Source: Chloroflexota bacterium
GTDB taxonomy: Bacteria; Chloroflexota; Dehalococcoidia; Lucifugimonadales; Lucifugimonadaceae
Assembly: GCA_018650845.1 (NCBI GenBank)
Contig: JABIFF010000012.1
Span: 1 to 64,000 of the forward strand
DNA length: 64,000 nt
Reading direction: 5' to 3'
This document shows, one piece after another, positions 8,473 through 18,513 of the stretch. Position 1 is the stretch's first letter; every line of letters starts with the position of its first letter. The position numbers were made by a program, and so were the translations under genes. Under the pieces are notes generated by a model that worked only from the letters and a program-made list of their open reading frames with translations, was not told the origin of the DNA and searched no databases.

Positions 8473-9303
8473 ATGAATTTGGTCACAGCGAGCGAAGAAT
8501 ACAACTTCACGAGCTTCTCCAACCTTCCGTTCTACACCAAGGTTAACGAACGTTTGCTCGACCTTGCTGAAGTTGGCAAGCAGCGAAAAATTGTCGACCT
8601 TGGCTGCGGCACCGGCGGAATCACCAAGCTCATCTTGGAACGGCTCCAGTCAGCTAAAGACACCGTTATATACGCAGTTGATCACTCGACTACAGCACTC
8701 AAGGCTGCAGCCGAAGAAATTGGCGACCGCAAAGATGTCGCAATCAATTACGTTCACTCTGAGGTTCAAAACCTTACCGGAGCGGTGAAAGACAAAGTAG
8801 ATGCAGTTGTTTACTGCAACTCGATTCACTACGTGCCAAACAAAGTAGAACTGGTCGATCAGATCAAGGACAAGCTTCTACCTGGCGGTATTTTCGCATT
8901 CAACACTTCGTTCTACGAAGGTTCGCACCCGGACGACAGCCTGCTGTTCTTCCGTAAGTGGATGATGCGTTCACTGCGTATTCTCAAACGCGAATACGGA
9001 CTATCTGCCGATAAGACCGCCAAGGTTGAATCACGAGTTCAGCTTAAAGCTAGCGATTACATCGATCTAGTTGAAAACGCAGGATTCAAAGTGCTAGTGA
9101 ACGACTTCAACCGAGTCGAAGTACCGCACGAAGGCTGGCACCACATTTCAGGCTTCTCCGATTGGATAGAAGGCGTAATGCCCGGTGTTCCACTCGATGT
9201 CGGACGTGAAGCGCTTCAGAAGGGCCTTGCACAAATATGGGATGAGATGAATCTCAAGACCATCCCACGAGTTTGGCTCTCAGTAAGCGCTGCTAAAGCC
9301 TAA
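8473..9303 (+). CDS. Class I SAM-dependent methyltransferase
   Basis: A 276-residue methyltransferase. Motif I is IVDLGCGTGGITKLI at about residues 38-52, the acidic end of the second strand is AVDHSTTAL, and the post-I/motif III area is LLPGGIFAFNTSFYEG. The C-terminal ~100 residues form a family-specific cap without a substrate signature I know. The in-frame stop just before ATG 8473 fixes the start, although the SD is weak. The gene is monocistronic, with a strong terminator at 9325. The substrate cannot be told from the sequence. Confidence 0.85.
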   Translation: MNLVTASEEYNFTSFSNLPFYTKVNERLLDLAEVGKQRKIVDLGCGTGGITKLILERLQSAKDTVIYAVDHSTTALKAAAEEIGDRKDVAINYVHSEVQNLTGAVKDKVDAVVYCNSIHYVPNKVELVDQIKDKLLPGGIFAFNTSFYEGSHPDDSLLFFRKWMMRSLRILKREYGLSADKTAKVESRVQLKASDYIDLVENAGFKVLVNDFNRVEVPHEGWHHISGFSDWIEGVMPGVPLDVGREALQKGLAQIWDEMNLKTIPRVWLSVSAAKA

Positions 9304-9324
9304 ATTCAAGTTACGAATTCATTA

Positions 9325-9357
9325 AGAAAACCCTGTCACTGGCAGGGTTTTCTTTGT
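9325..9357 (+). terminator. Rho-independent terminator after the methyltransferase gene
   Basis: An 11-base arm AGAAAACCCTG pairs with CAGGGTTTTCT across a seven-base loop. The 3' arm itself carries the T-run. It is about 20 bp past the stop at 9303. Confidence 0.85.
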
Positions 9358-9391
9358 TAACAAGTCCATTCATTCAATGCACATTTATACA

Positions 9392-9419
9392 TGCGTATGG
9401 GTGTTCACACCCATACGCA
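9392..9419. promoter_or_regulatory. Perfect 13-bp inverted repeat upstream of the GAF histidine kinase
   Basis: TGCGTATGGGTGT and its exact reverse complement are separated by two bases. It lies 75 bp before the kinase start and past the methyltransferase terminator. It has no T-run, so an operator or mRNA hairpin is more likely than a terminator. The bound factor is unknown. Confidence 0.5.
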
Positions 9420-9493
9420 CACACAAGGCACAGTTAGACTCACACGCGCCATCATTAGTAGCCACTAAGCTGAATTAGTTCCAGAAGCCTACT

Positions 9494-12400
9494 TTGTCAC
9501 TTTCTCTCAACCGTACAGCCTCAGGTTCACTCTCTGCTGAACTCGCACTCGTCAATGATCTATTGGCGATTTCAAGGTTGGTCAATTCCGTACAGTATCT
9601 AGAAGATATTGATGATGAATTCGGCAGACTAATTCTTTCGATCTCTGGTTCAGACCGAGTAACTATTTCATTACCCGACGGTGCCACAAATGCTGCCACA
9701 AACCTGCTGGTATTCGGGGATGAGATTCCGAACTTAGGTGCCGGTGCCGCACACCCTCCTTTGGACCTAGAAGAACCACGTTGGTTGCAAGAAGACTCGG
9801 CATATCACGTCGATGCAGCCATGAGAGAGCAACACCAAATAGTTCAGTGGTCTGAAAACGTAGCTGCGGCGGCCGGTCTCCGATCTAACATGGTTGCCCC
9901 TGTTCGGTGGCAAGGCGAGAACATTGCAGCGATAACGTTTAGGTCTAGAAATCTGGACAACTACGATTCTTCTCATTTGAAGATCGCTACCGAAATTGCA
10001 AACCAGGTCGCAGGCGCCATTGCCAACCAAATAGCGCTCCAGAAATCGTTCGCTATTGGTAGAGAACGTGAAGTTTTAGTCAGAATCAGCCGCATCGCCA
10101 CTGGATCGGGCGACCTTCACGACACGTTCGAGCGGATAGCTAAAACGATTGTTGAACTTGTCCCTTGGGATCGACTGGCTGTCACTGCATTCCAACCCGA
10201 CGGTGTCAGCGAAGAATACCTCTTTCAAACAGGTGTCCAATACGATTCGTTAGGTGATAACACGTGGACGCTAGTTGCAAACGACATGATCGAGCTCTTC
10301 GCCAATGATCCAACTCCGATAGTTGTCGACGGGCATTCGATGTCCGATTCTTCGGATTATCTGCGCGGCCAAGCACTCGTCGAAAGATCGGGGTTGAAAA
10401 GTTGGCTGCTCGTACCGCTTATATGGGGTGACGATCACATCGGTCATATCCATTTTCGTTCGCTTGAAGCTGAGGCATACAACGACTATCACATCGAGAT
10501 TTCGGCTCAAATATCTAGCCAAATAAGCGGAGCCATTGCCGGTTCGATGGCCAACGAAAATGTGGCGGAAGAATCACGCGAAAGAAAAGTTTTAGCTGAA
10601 CTTAGCCGGATACTCTCGTCAGGCCAGGCGATCGTCGATGATTTCGATCAGTTCGCAGAACTTGTTCGAACTCTAGTCGCTGCAGATCGAATTTCTATTT
10701 CGCGTAATTCTGAGACCGGTAGTCAATATTTCCCCTTTCTTGAGCACGGTGTACCTTTTGAAGGAATCCGCCCTGACGAATATGCAGACACACGTACTGC
10801 CATTACTACCCGGATTCAGAAGCTCGACGGTCCGACAATAATGGATGATTTGGCTGAAGATTCTGCGCAGGAATTGCAAGACTTCACGAGGTTTGCTAGA
10901 GATTCTGATCTGCACAGCTGGCTTGTAGCTCCAATGTTCTGGCGAGACGAGCTTGTCGGATCCATTCATTTCCGCTCCAAAACCAAAAACGCCTACACTG
11001 AGCGAGATGTTCGATTATCGGGCGAAATCGCAGCGCAGTTAGTCGGGCACATAGTCAACACAGATGCTTATGAACTGCTTGACCGTGAAGCCACCGTGCG
11101 CAATGTCATGGCCGAGCTAGGCCGAGTTTTAGCATCAACCAATGATTTTGTATCGGCACTATCTGAAATTGAAAAACTTACGTCATCACTCGTTTCATTT
11201 GATGGTTTTTCTGTCGGCCTGATCAACGAAAAAACAGAAACTTTTCGCAGACTCTATGCGAATGGTCTTTATGTACCGCTGGCTAACACCGAACTAGAAT
11301 TTAGTATCAATGATTCGATAGCCGTCAAAGCCATCCAAGCGAAGAAAACTGTTCGGCAACAGTTCGAGTCAATCAACGAAATCAGCAGTTACCCGAAATC
11401 GATTGAAGCATTCGAAACCGGAACACGTGGATTCCTGACAGCTCCTCTCATTTCGAACGATTCTGTAATTGGAGTGATGCAGCTACGCAGCAGCTCGGTA
11501 ACTGCATTCACTCCATCCGAAATAGAAAATCCCCAACGAGTCGCTGATCAGATAGTTGGAGCGTTATCGAACTCGCTAGCGAATGAGCAAATCCGCCTTC
11601 AAGCAGCCGCACTCGAATCCGCAGAGAACGCAATCGTTATCACTTCGCCTACAGGGAGAATCGAATGGGTGAATGGTGCCTTTACGAGACTCTTCGGATG
11701 GATTCCAACTGAAGTAATTGGACAATCAACTTCGATCCTCAAATCAGAAGATCCCAAAAACTGGGAAGAGGATGAGAAAATCTGGACTACTTTGAACCGA
11801 GGAGCGTCTTGGAGCGGAGTGCACGTAAACAAAAAGAAAGATGACACAGAATTTCCTGTAGAGCTTTCCGTTACGCCCGTGTTGGGCTCCGACGGTGAGG
11901 TGGCGCACCTCATTGGAATCAGACGAGATATTACCGACCGACTTATCGCTGAAGAAGCACACGAAAATTCTCTGCGCATTGAATCTGAAAACCGCGAGCT
12001 GCAACGAGTTGCATCTGCCAGGAGTGAGTTTCTGTCGACGGTTTCACATGAGCTTCGAACGCCACTGACCACGGTTTCAGCTTTTGCCGACATTTTGTTC
12101 AATAGCAATTCTGAGAATCTGACAGATCGACAGCGGAAGCATCTTGAGCTGATCAGAAAATCTTCTACTCAATTAGGTTCCCTGATCGATGACCTACTGG
12201 ATATATCGCAAGCTGACAGCGGCAAGGTAGCCCTAAACAAGAGCCCGTTCGACATCGAGCAAATGCTAAATGACGTCAGCGATTCTTCAAGAATTCTCCT
12301 CTCTACTCGCGAACAACGTTTGGATCTCGAATCTACTACTTACTCGATGCTCCTAACTGCCGATCGACCACGAGTGATTCAGATCATCAGCAATCTCTTA

Positions 12401-12718
12401 ACAAATGCGTCGAAATTTTCTGGCGATGGCTCGATCATACGTCTTGCGGCTTCAGTCATAGACGGGAATCTATCGTTCACGGTTATCGACCAAGGATCAG
12501 GGATTTCAAAAGCCGATCAAACCATGATGTTTAGTCCGTTTTTCAGAGGCGATAGCCAAAAGGCGGCGCAACCCGACGGACGTGGTTTAGGACTCGCAGT
12601 TGTTCGGTCACTCGTTGATCTTCACGATGGCACGATCACCGTCGATAGCAAATACCGCAAGGGCACTTCGATCACCGTAACCCTTCCTGGTGTAACCTCT
12701 GAACCGATCGATAGCTAG
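9494..12718 (+). CDS. Sensor histidine kinase with four GAF domains and one PAS domain
   Basis: A 1074-residue soluble signalling kinase without transmembrane segments. Four GAF-like units follow each other at about residues 20-185, 195-350, 365-520 and 530-695. Each ends in a V(A/G)xxI(H/T)FRS-like strand and a QxxGAI helix. A PAS domain spans 705-815 (ITSPTGRIEWVNGAFTRLFG). The HisKA domain carries the phospho-accepting His852 in SHELRTPL. The HATPase domain shows the N box NLLTNASKFS and the G boxes DQGSGIS and GRGLGLAV (about 965-1036). The start is TTG 9494. No response regulator gene is adjacent, so it is an orphan kinase. Its ligands are unknown. Confidence 0.92.
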   Translation: MSLSLNRTASGSLSAELALVNDLLAISRLVNSVQYLEDIDDEFGRLILSISGSDRVTISLPDGATNAATNLLVFGDEIPNLGAGAAHPPLDLEEPRWLQEDSAYHVDAAMREQHQIVQWSENVAAAAGLRSNMVAPVRWQGENIAAITFRSRNLDNYDSSHLKIATEIANQVAGAIANQIALQKSFAIGREREVLVRISRIATGSGDLHDTFERIAKTIVELVPWDRLAVTAFQPDGVSEEYLFQTGVQYDSLGDNTWTLVANDMIELFANDPTPIVVDGHSMSDSSDYLRGQALVERSGLKSWLLVPLIWGDDHIGHIHFRSLEAEAYNDYHIEISAQISSQISGAIAGSMANENVAEESRERKVLAELSRILSSGQAIVDDFDQFAELVRTLVAADRISISRNSETGSQYFPFLEHGVPFEGIRPDEYADTRTAITTRIQKLDGPTIMDDLAEDSAQELQDFTRFARDSDLHSWLVAPMFWRDELVGSIHFRSKTKNAYTERDVRLSGEIAAQLVGHIVNTDAYELLDREATVRNVMAELGRVLASTNDFVSALSEIEKLTSSLVSFDGFSVGLINEKTETFRRLYANGLYVPLANTELEFSINDSIAVKAIQAKKTVRQQFESINEISSYPKSIEAFETGTRGFLTAPLISNDSVIGVMQLRSSSVTAFTPSEIENPQRVADQIVGALSNSLANEQIRLQAAALESAENAIVITSPTGRIEWVNGAFTRLFGWIPTEVIGQSTSILKSEDPKNWEEDEKIWTTLNRGASWSGVHVNKKKDDTEFPVELSVTPVLGSDGEVAHLIGIRRDITDRLIAEEAHENSLRIESENRELQRVASARSEFLSTVSHELRTPLTTVSAFADILFNSNSENLTDRQRKHLELIRKSSTQLGSLIDDLLDISQADSGKVALNKSPFDIEQMLNDVSDSSRILLSTREQRLDLESTTYSMLLTADRPRVIQIISNLLTNASKFSGDGSIIRLAASVIDGNLSFTVIDQGSGISKADQTMMFSPFFRGDSQKAAQPDGRGLGLAVVRSLVDLHDGTITVDSKYRKGTSITVTLPGVTSEPIDS

Positions 12719-12748
12719 TCGCTCAAATTCCCTAAATAGAGGTAACCG

Positions 12749-13795
12749 TTGCCTGCACCCCAAGATGCTTCTGGCAAGCTTGCCGAAGAACTAACCGGAT
12801 TCCTTCGATCGAAATATGGTGACAGTGTTTCGATAGCGGGTGATCTATCTCGACTTCAGGGTGGATTCGACACCGACACCTACGCGTTTTCAGTAGAAAA
12901 CGCACCGGATAACCTCCCGAACGATCTGGTGCTTCGATATTTCCGCAATGCCAACGAGGCACCACGGGTAATACGCGAATCCGCTATTCAGAACGCAGCC
13001 GCCTCTGGCGGGCACGCAGTTCCGTCAGTTCCTGTCGACTCAAGTGGAGTTCTACTTGCCGGCCGGCCGTTCTTGTTGATGGAACGATTGCCAGGTAAAA
13101 ATCTTGGCGAGCTGCTCATTGCCGATCAATCGTACATTCCGCAGTTTCCGCTGATTATGGCGAAGCTGCAGGCAGGTCTGCACAAACTCGACACCACAAA
13201 ACTCCGTGCTCGTCTCACTGATTTAGGTGTTGATGTCGAGAACATGAAGCCAACACGACTGCTCAACGCAATCAGCGCTATCGCCGAAGCTTGTCAACTT
13301 CCTGATCTCGTCGAAATCAATCAGTGGCTAAAAGACAACTTCCCAGAGCAGCCTGAAAACCCTTCGATAATTCACGGAGATCTCCACCCGATGAATATCT
13401 TAATGAACGAAGGCAAAGTTTCAGGCCTGATCGACTGGGCGACATCGCTGTTCACTCACCCTGAATACGATATTGCTGTGACCCGTACGATCATTTCGAT
13501 AGGCCCCCCCGAAGATATCGGTATTCCTGTCGAAGAACTTAGCAAAATGCTGGCGTGGGGAAACGCTGAATACATGAAGGAATGCCATTCGCTTCAGAAG
13601 CTCGACGATTCGCTGATCGACTACTATTCCGTTCTGCGAATGTCACACGCCTACGCGAAAGTTCTTGGCAAGCGGCATGATGTCGATCTACGCTTCGTGG
13701 CCCACGAAGGCTATGCGTGGGATCGGCCCGACCTTTACCAAGTGGTCACCAGAATTATCGGTCAAACAACCGGTATCGAACTGGTTTCCGCGTAG
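12749..13795 (+). CDS. APH/choline kinase-like phosphotransferase
   Basis: A 348-residue protein of the protein-kinase-like aminoglycoside phosphotransferase superfamily. The N-lobe has LQGGFDTDTYAFSV and the VLRYF strand (degenerate, without the usual Lys). The catalytic loop is IIHGDLHPMNILM and the metal site is GLIDWATS. It starts at TTG 12749, nine bases after AGAGGTAA, 30 bp after the kinase stop, and may share its transcript. These enzymes phosphorylate small hydroxylated molecules. The substrate here is not predictable, and an antibiotic-resistance role should not be assumed. Confidence 0.83.
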   Translation: MPAPQDASGKLAEELTGFLRSKYGDSVSIAGDLSRLQGGFDTDTYAFSVENAPDNLPNDLVLRYFRNANEAPRVIRESAIQNAAASGGHAVPSVPVDSSGVLLAGRPFLLMERLPGKNLGELLIADQSYIPQFPLIMAKLQAGLHKLDTTKLRARLTDLGVDVENMKPTRLLNAISAIAEACQLPDLVEINQWLKDNFPEQPENPSIIHGDLHPMNILMNEGKVSGLIDWATSLFTHPEYDIAVTRTIISIGPPEDIGIPVEELSKMLAWGNAEYMKECHSLQKLDDSLIDYYSVLRMSHAYAKVLGKRHDVDLRFVAHEGYAWDRPDLYQVVTRIIGQTTGIELVSA

Positions 13796-13826
13796 CTCGT
13801 GCAAGGCGAACCTGAGACGACGAGGG

Positions 13827-16800
13827 TTACTCGCCGTCCAGATACTCAGCCAGAGTCTTGATGTTGTAAGGCTGTCCTGCGGTCACGCCAGCACCAGTGC
13901 CTTCGGCTTCAACCGCACATCGTGCAGTATCGATCGAAGTGAAACACGGAATTCGCTGCATCACAGCAGATCGTCGAATGTGGAAACCGTCCTGCATAGT
14001 CGATCTGTCACCAGTGACGGTGTTCACAACTGCGCTCACTGTTCCATCTTCGATAATGTCGACAACTGTTCGACCACTTCCGCCCTCTAGACGTTTTTCA
14101 ACTTCGATGACATCGACGCCCATGGCTCGAATCATCTCAGCCGTTCCGCCCGTAGCGTAGATCGTGTGGCCTGCTTCATCCAGCGTGCGAACCAATCCGA
14201 GAGCATCGGCCTTGTCAGGGTCGGCAATGCTCAACAGCACCGCTTCACCCTCTGGAATATTTAGTCCTGATCCAAGAAGAGCCTTAGTCACCGCACCATC
14301 AAACGTCGTGTCGATTCCCATTACCTCACCGGTCGACTTCATCTCAGGTCCCAAGAACGTGTCGACTCCAGCAAGCTTCGACATTGAGAAAACGGGGGCT
14401 TTCACAGCAATCAAATTTTGCTTCTTGGCGAGTCCACCTTTGTAGCCCTGTTCGGCAATCGACTTGCCACGCATCACATCGGTGGCGATGCGAACCATTG
14501 GGATTCGAGTGACCTTCGAGATGAACGGAATTGTTCGGGAAGAACGTGGGTTCACTTCAATGATGTAAATCTCTGGATCGCCAGATTTGCTTCCTGCACC
14601 GCTGGAATTGAATCCACGATATGTTCCGCCACCGGCGACGACGAACTGAATGTTCATCAATCCAACGATGCCAAGCGCCAATCCGATCCGACGTGTGTAG
14701 TCGACAATAGTCTCTACTTCGGCCTCAGTTAGTGACTGTGCGGGGTAGACGGCCATTGAGTCACCAGAGTGAACACCGGCTCGTTCGATGTGCTGCATGA
14801 TGCCGGGGATTAGAACATCCTCACCATCACAGACAGCGTCGACTTCAACTTCGAGCCCCGTAAGGTAGTGATCGATCAAGATCGTCTGCCCCGGGAAGTC
14901 ACGCATAGCCATTTTGAAATATCGAAGCAGCTCGGCAGGAGTTTGAACGATTTCCATAGCTCGTCCGCCAAGCACGTAGCTAGGTCGAACCAACACTGGG
15001 TAGCCAACGTTTCCGGCTACTTGGAGTGCGCTCTCAACATCGGAAGCCATACCGCCGGGAGGTTGAGGAAGTCCGTGTCGGGCAGTCACTTCTTCAAATC
15101 GGCCACGGTCTGATGCGAGGTCAATAACGTCGGGAGTAGATCCAAGCACTGGTAGATCGGCAACGCCAAGAGATTGCGAAAGGTTGATGGCTGTCTGACC
15201 ACCAAACTGCACCATCGATGAAGGATTTCCAGAAGCTTTGCCTGATCCTTCGTTTTCGATAATGTCTCGAACGCTCTCTTCGTCGAGCGGCTCAAAATAC
15301 AGCCGGTCGGAAGTGTCGAAGTCGGTCGATACGGTTTCAGGGTTCGAGTTGATCATTACCGATTCAACGCCCGACTTCTGAAGCGCCCAAGCGGCGTGAA
15401 CAGAGCAGTAGTCGAATTCGATGCCCTGCCCGATTCTGATCGGCCCACTACCCAGAACAATCGCAGTTTCACGATCGCTTGGAATAGCTTCGTTCTCCTG
15501 CTCATAAGTCGAATAGAAGTACGGTGTTACCGCCTCGAATTCACCCGCACATGTGTCCACCATTTTGTAGACAGGCTTGAAGCCCCACTCTTTTCGCATG
15601 GTACGAACTTGCTCAGGTAGGTAGTCGGCAAGCGTGCCGATCTGCGTATCGGCGAATCCAAGTCGTTTGGCGCGCCACATCAAATCAGGTGTGAGTTCCT
15701 CAGCGAGGAGAGTTCGTTCCATGTTCACAATGCGTTGGAGCGCACGGGTGAACCACGGGTCGACGCCAGTCTCCAGAGTTACCGATTCGGCAGTTCGACC
15801 ACTGCGAATGGCAGCGGTGAGTTTCCAAATACGGTCGTCGTCAGTTAGAAGGTCTGGCGGGCCATCTGTGCCCCATTCAGGATCTTCCCAGAGCAGCGTT
15901 CCTCGTCCGTTTTCGAGCGAGCGAACTGCCTTCTGCAAAGCTGCTTCGAACGTGCGATCGATAGCCATCACTTCACCGGTGGCCTTCATCTGAGTTCCGA
16001 GCGAACGATCACCCATTGGGAACTTGTCGAATGGCCATCGTGGGATTTTTACAACGCAGTAGTCGAGAGCAGGCTCGAACGCTGCAGTTGTCTTTTGAGT
16101 AACAGCATTTGAAATCTGATCGAGTGTCTTGCCGAGTGCGATCTTCGCCGCTACACGAGCAATCGGGTAGCCGGTTGCCTTCGATGCCAACGCGGATGAA
16201 CGGCTCACACGAGGGTTGACTTCGATGACGTAGTACATCGAGCCTTCTTCGTTGTACCCGGCACCCTCTCCTACGGTTTCAGCAACCATGTTGGAAGGTC
16301 GGTAGGCAAGCTGAACGTTGCAACCGCCCTTGATGTCGAGTCCGGAAATAATATTCAGCGAAGCGGTACGAAGACGTTGGTAGTCCTTGTCGTTGAGCGT
16401 CTGGCTCGGAGCCACAACGATCGAGTCGCCAGTGTGAACTCCCATAGGGTCGAGGTTTTCCATGTTGCAGATGGTGATTACGTTTCCTTCACCGTCTCGC
16501 ATCACTTCGTACTCGACTTCTTTCCAGCCGAGCAGCGACTGTTCGATTAGAACCTGTCCAACCTTGCTGGCTGCTATTCCGCCTGTGGCGATCTTTCGAA
16601 GTTCATCTTCGTTCTGAGCGATTCCGCCACCGGTTCCACCAAGTGTGTAGGCGGGACGAACAACAGCTGGATAGCCGATCTTGCGACCAGCTTCCACTGC
16701 GTCTTCAACGGTTTCAACTGCGAACGACGGGAGAACTGGTTCGCCGATTCGAGATAGCAGATCACGGAATTGCTCACGGTCTTCTGCCATCTCGACGGAT

Positions 16801-17186
16801 GCAACTGATGTTCCAAGCGCCTTGACGTTGTACTTCTCTAGGATGCCTGCTTTTTCGAGGTCGACTACTAGGTTCAGGCCTGTCTGCCCACCCATAGTGC
16901 CGATCACGCCGTCTGGACGCTCTCGGTCGAGAATGCGTTCGAGCACCGGCACAGTGAGTGGCTCAATGTAGATGCGGTCGGCCATGTCCTCATCGGTCAT
17001 GATCGTCGCCGGATTCGAGTTGACGAGAATGACCTCGACCCCTTCTTCACGAAGCGATCGGCAGGCCTGTGTGCCCGCGTAGTCGAACTCTGCAGCCTGA
17101 CCAATAATGATCGGACCCGAACCAATAACCAGAACTTTTTTAATGTCGCCTGGTGTCGTTGTTTCCTGTGCCACGCCGTTCGTCAA
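13827..17186 (-). CDS. carB: Carbamoyl-phosphate synthase large subunit
   Basis: Makes carbamoyl phosphate from ammonia (delivered by CarA), bicarbonate and two ATP, feeding pyrimidine and arginine synthesis. The N-terminal half begins with VLVIGSGPIIIGQAAEFDYAG. The second half repeats the motif as VLGSGPIRIGQGIEFDY, the internal duplication of CarB. ATP-grasp signatures (YVIEVNPRVSRSSALASKATG and IIEVNPRSSRTIPF) appear once per half, and an MGS-like allosteric domain closes the chain. At 1119 residues it is slightly longer than the usual ~1070, with small inserts such as GSGKASGNP and GFNSSGAGSKSG. It is the last gene of the pyrR operon. Confidence 0.97.
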   Translation of the reverse strand: MTNGVAQETTTPGDIKKVLVIGSGPIIIGQAAEFDYAGTQACRSLREEGVEVILVNSNPATIMTDEDMADRIYIEPLTVPVLERILDRERPDGVIGTMGGQTGLNLVVDLEKAGILEKYNVKALGTSVASVEMAEDREQFRDLLSRIGEPVLPSFAVETVEDAVEAGRKIGYPAVVRPAYTLGGTGGGIAQNEDELRKIATGGIAASKVGQVLIEQSLLGWKEVEYEVMRDGEGNVITICNMENLDPMGVHTGDSIVVAPSQTLNDKDYQRLRTASLNIISGLDIKGGCNVQLAYRPSNMVAETVGEGAGYNEEGSMYYVIEVNPRVSRSSALASKATGYPIARVAAKIALGKTLDQISNAVTQKTTAAFEPALDYCVVKIPRWPFDKFPMGDRSLGTQMKATGEVMAIDRTFEAALQKAVRSLENGRGTLLWEDPEWGTDGPPDLLTDDDRIWKLTAAIRSGRTAESVTLETGVDPWFTRALQRIVNMERTLLAEELTPDLMWRAKRLGFADTQIGTLADYLPEQVRTMRKEWGFKPVYKMVDTCAGEFEAVTPYFYSTYEQENEAIPSDRETAIVLGSGPIRIGQGIEFDYCSVHAAWALQKSGVESVMINSNPETVSTDFDTSDRLYFEPLDEESVRDIIENEGSGKASGNPSSMVQFGGQTAINLSQSLGVADLPVLGSTPDVIDLASDRGRFEEVTARHGLPQPPGGMASDVESALQVAGNVGYPVLVRPSYVLGGRAMEIVQTPAELLRYFKMAMRDFPGQTILIDHYLTGLEVEVDAVCDGEDVLIPGIMQHIERAGVHSGDSMAVYPAQSLTEAEVETIVDYTRRIGLALGIVGLMNIQFVVAGGGTYRGFNSSGAGSKSGDPEIYIIEVNPRSSRTIPFISKVTRIPMVRIATDVMRGKSIAEQGYKGGLAKKQNLIAVKAPVFSMSKLAGVDTFLGPEMKSTGEVMGIDTTFDGAVTKALLGSGLNIPEGEAVLLSIADPDKADALGLVRTLDEAGHTIYATGGTAEMIRAMGVDVIEVEKRLEGGSGRTVVDIIEDGTVSAVVNTVTGDRSTMQDGFHIRRSAVMQRIPCFTSIDTARCAVEAEGTGAGVTAGQPYNIKTLAEYLDGE

Positions 17187-17236
17187 TCAACTCTCCTATG
17201 TGCGCCTAACGCACAAACTTCTACTCTGCTGCACTA

Positions 17237-17274
17237 ACCCCCTCTCCCGGGGGAGAGGGCTGGGGTGAGGGTGG
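17237..17274. repeat. C-rich palindromic dispersed repeat between carA and carB
   Basis: CCCTCTCCC GGG GGAGAGGG followed by a TGGGGTGAGGG tail. A well-known type of intergenic REP-like element, here inside an operon. Relatives are at 31334, 32637 and, in a variant form, 21543, 33152, 35448 and 41309. Confidence 0.75.
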
Positions 17275-17295
17275 AATCGCCCACCCTAAAACTAC

Positions 17296-18513
17296 TTAAA
17301 CCTTGGCTGCCGCTTTTTCCGCTTGCCCAGCCTGAATCAGCCCTACAAACCGATCAAACAGGTACTCACTATCGTGCGGACCTGGTGATGCTTCGGAGTG
17401 GTACTGAATCGTCATGATCGGCATGTCACGGTGTCGTAAGCCCTCAACCGTCTGATCGTTCAAATTGATGTGGCTTACTTCCATCGCTTCGGGCAACCCA
17501 GCGGGATCAACCGCATACCCATGATTCTGGGCGGTCACATAAACCCGACCTGATTCAAGATCCTTCACCGGCTGGTTACCGCCACGGTGGCCAAAGTGAA
17601 GCTTGAAAGTCGAAGCGCCGAACGCTCTGGCAATAACCTGATGACCGAGACAAATGCCCATCATCGGAACCTTGCCAGCGAGACCTTTAGCAGTGTCCAC
17701 CGAACGATCCAATAATTCAGGATCGCCGGGTCCGGGTGAAAGCATCACGCCATCTGGGTTATGACCCAAAATATCTTCAGCAGATGCGTTATCGGGAACG
17801 ACAATCACTTCACATCCACGGGCTCGTAGTGAGCGCAAGATGTTCAGTTTCACGCCGTAATCGTTGACCACAACTTTCATGTAGTTGTCGCCCAAATCAC
17901 GCTGACCAATGCCACGCTCAACGTTGATGCCCATGCCACCCTGTCGTGCTCGACCACGTAGGTCGAAGAACGCTCGTGACTCTTCACCGGCATCACCGTT
18001 CCATGCATAAATATCGTCGGTCGAAACATCGCCTACAACGTCGAACTCACCGTATCGAGGTGCCTTCGCCAAAGTAGCAAGAGCAATTTCGACATCGGCA
18101 TTCGGAGTGATAATTCCCATCATCACACCGGCAGATCGAAGCTTGCGAGTGATCGCACGAGTGTCGACTCCCGAGATTCCGGGTACGCCGTTCTTCAGCA
18201 AATAATCGTGAACTGTGCCCTCTGAAAGTGGGTGAGATGGCTCTTCGCAATCGTCGCGAACCACAAAACCGTTCACCTGGATTCGAGTCGACTCAACGTC
18301 AGCCTCGCTCGTGCCGTAGTTACCGATCATTGGGTAAGTCGGAACGAGAATCTGGCCACCGTATGAAGGGTCGGTCAGCATCTCCTGATAACCCGTCATA
18401 GCCGTGTTGAACACAACCTCACCGGTCGTCTCACCCTCGGCGCCCAAGCGCTTACCGGGGAATACCGAGCCATCTTCAAGAACGAGATACATATCTCCAC
18501 GTACATCGCTCAT
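17296..18513 (-). CDS. carA: Carbamoyl-phosphate synthase small (glutaminase) subunit
   Basis: Supplies ammonia from glutamine to CarB. The N-terminal domain has LEDGSVFPGKRLGA and the FNTAMTGYQEMLTDPSY motif. The class I glutamine amidotransferase domain carries the nucleophile in MMGICLGHQVIARAFG and the His/Glu pair in IQYHSEASPGP. Its start codon overlaps the pyrC stop (ATGA), arguing for translational coupling and for the start at 18513 rather than the later ATG at 18492. A repeat-bearing spacer of ~110 bp separates it from carB. Confidence 0.97.
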   Translation of the reverse strand: MSDVRGDMYLVLEDGSVFPGKRLGAEGETTGEVVFNTAMTGYQEMLTDPSYGGQILVPTYPMIGNYGTSEADVESTRIQVNGFVVRDDCEEPSHPLSEGTVHDYLLKNGVPGISGVDTRAITRKLRSAGVMMGIITPNADVEIALATLAKAPRYGEFDVVGDVSTDDIYAWNGDAGEESRAFFDLRGRARQGGMGINVERGIGQRDLGDNYMKVVVNDYGVKLNILRSLRARGCEVIVVPDNASAEDILGHNPDGVMLSPGPGDPELLDRSVDTAKGLAGKVPMMGICLGHQVIARAFGASTFKLHFGHRGGNQPVKDLESGRVYVTAQNHGYAVDPAGLPEAMEVSHINLNDQTVEGLRHRDMPIMTIQYHSEASPGPHDSEYLFDRFVGLIQAGQAEKAAAKV

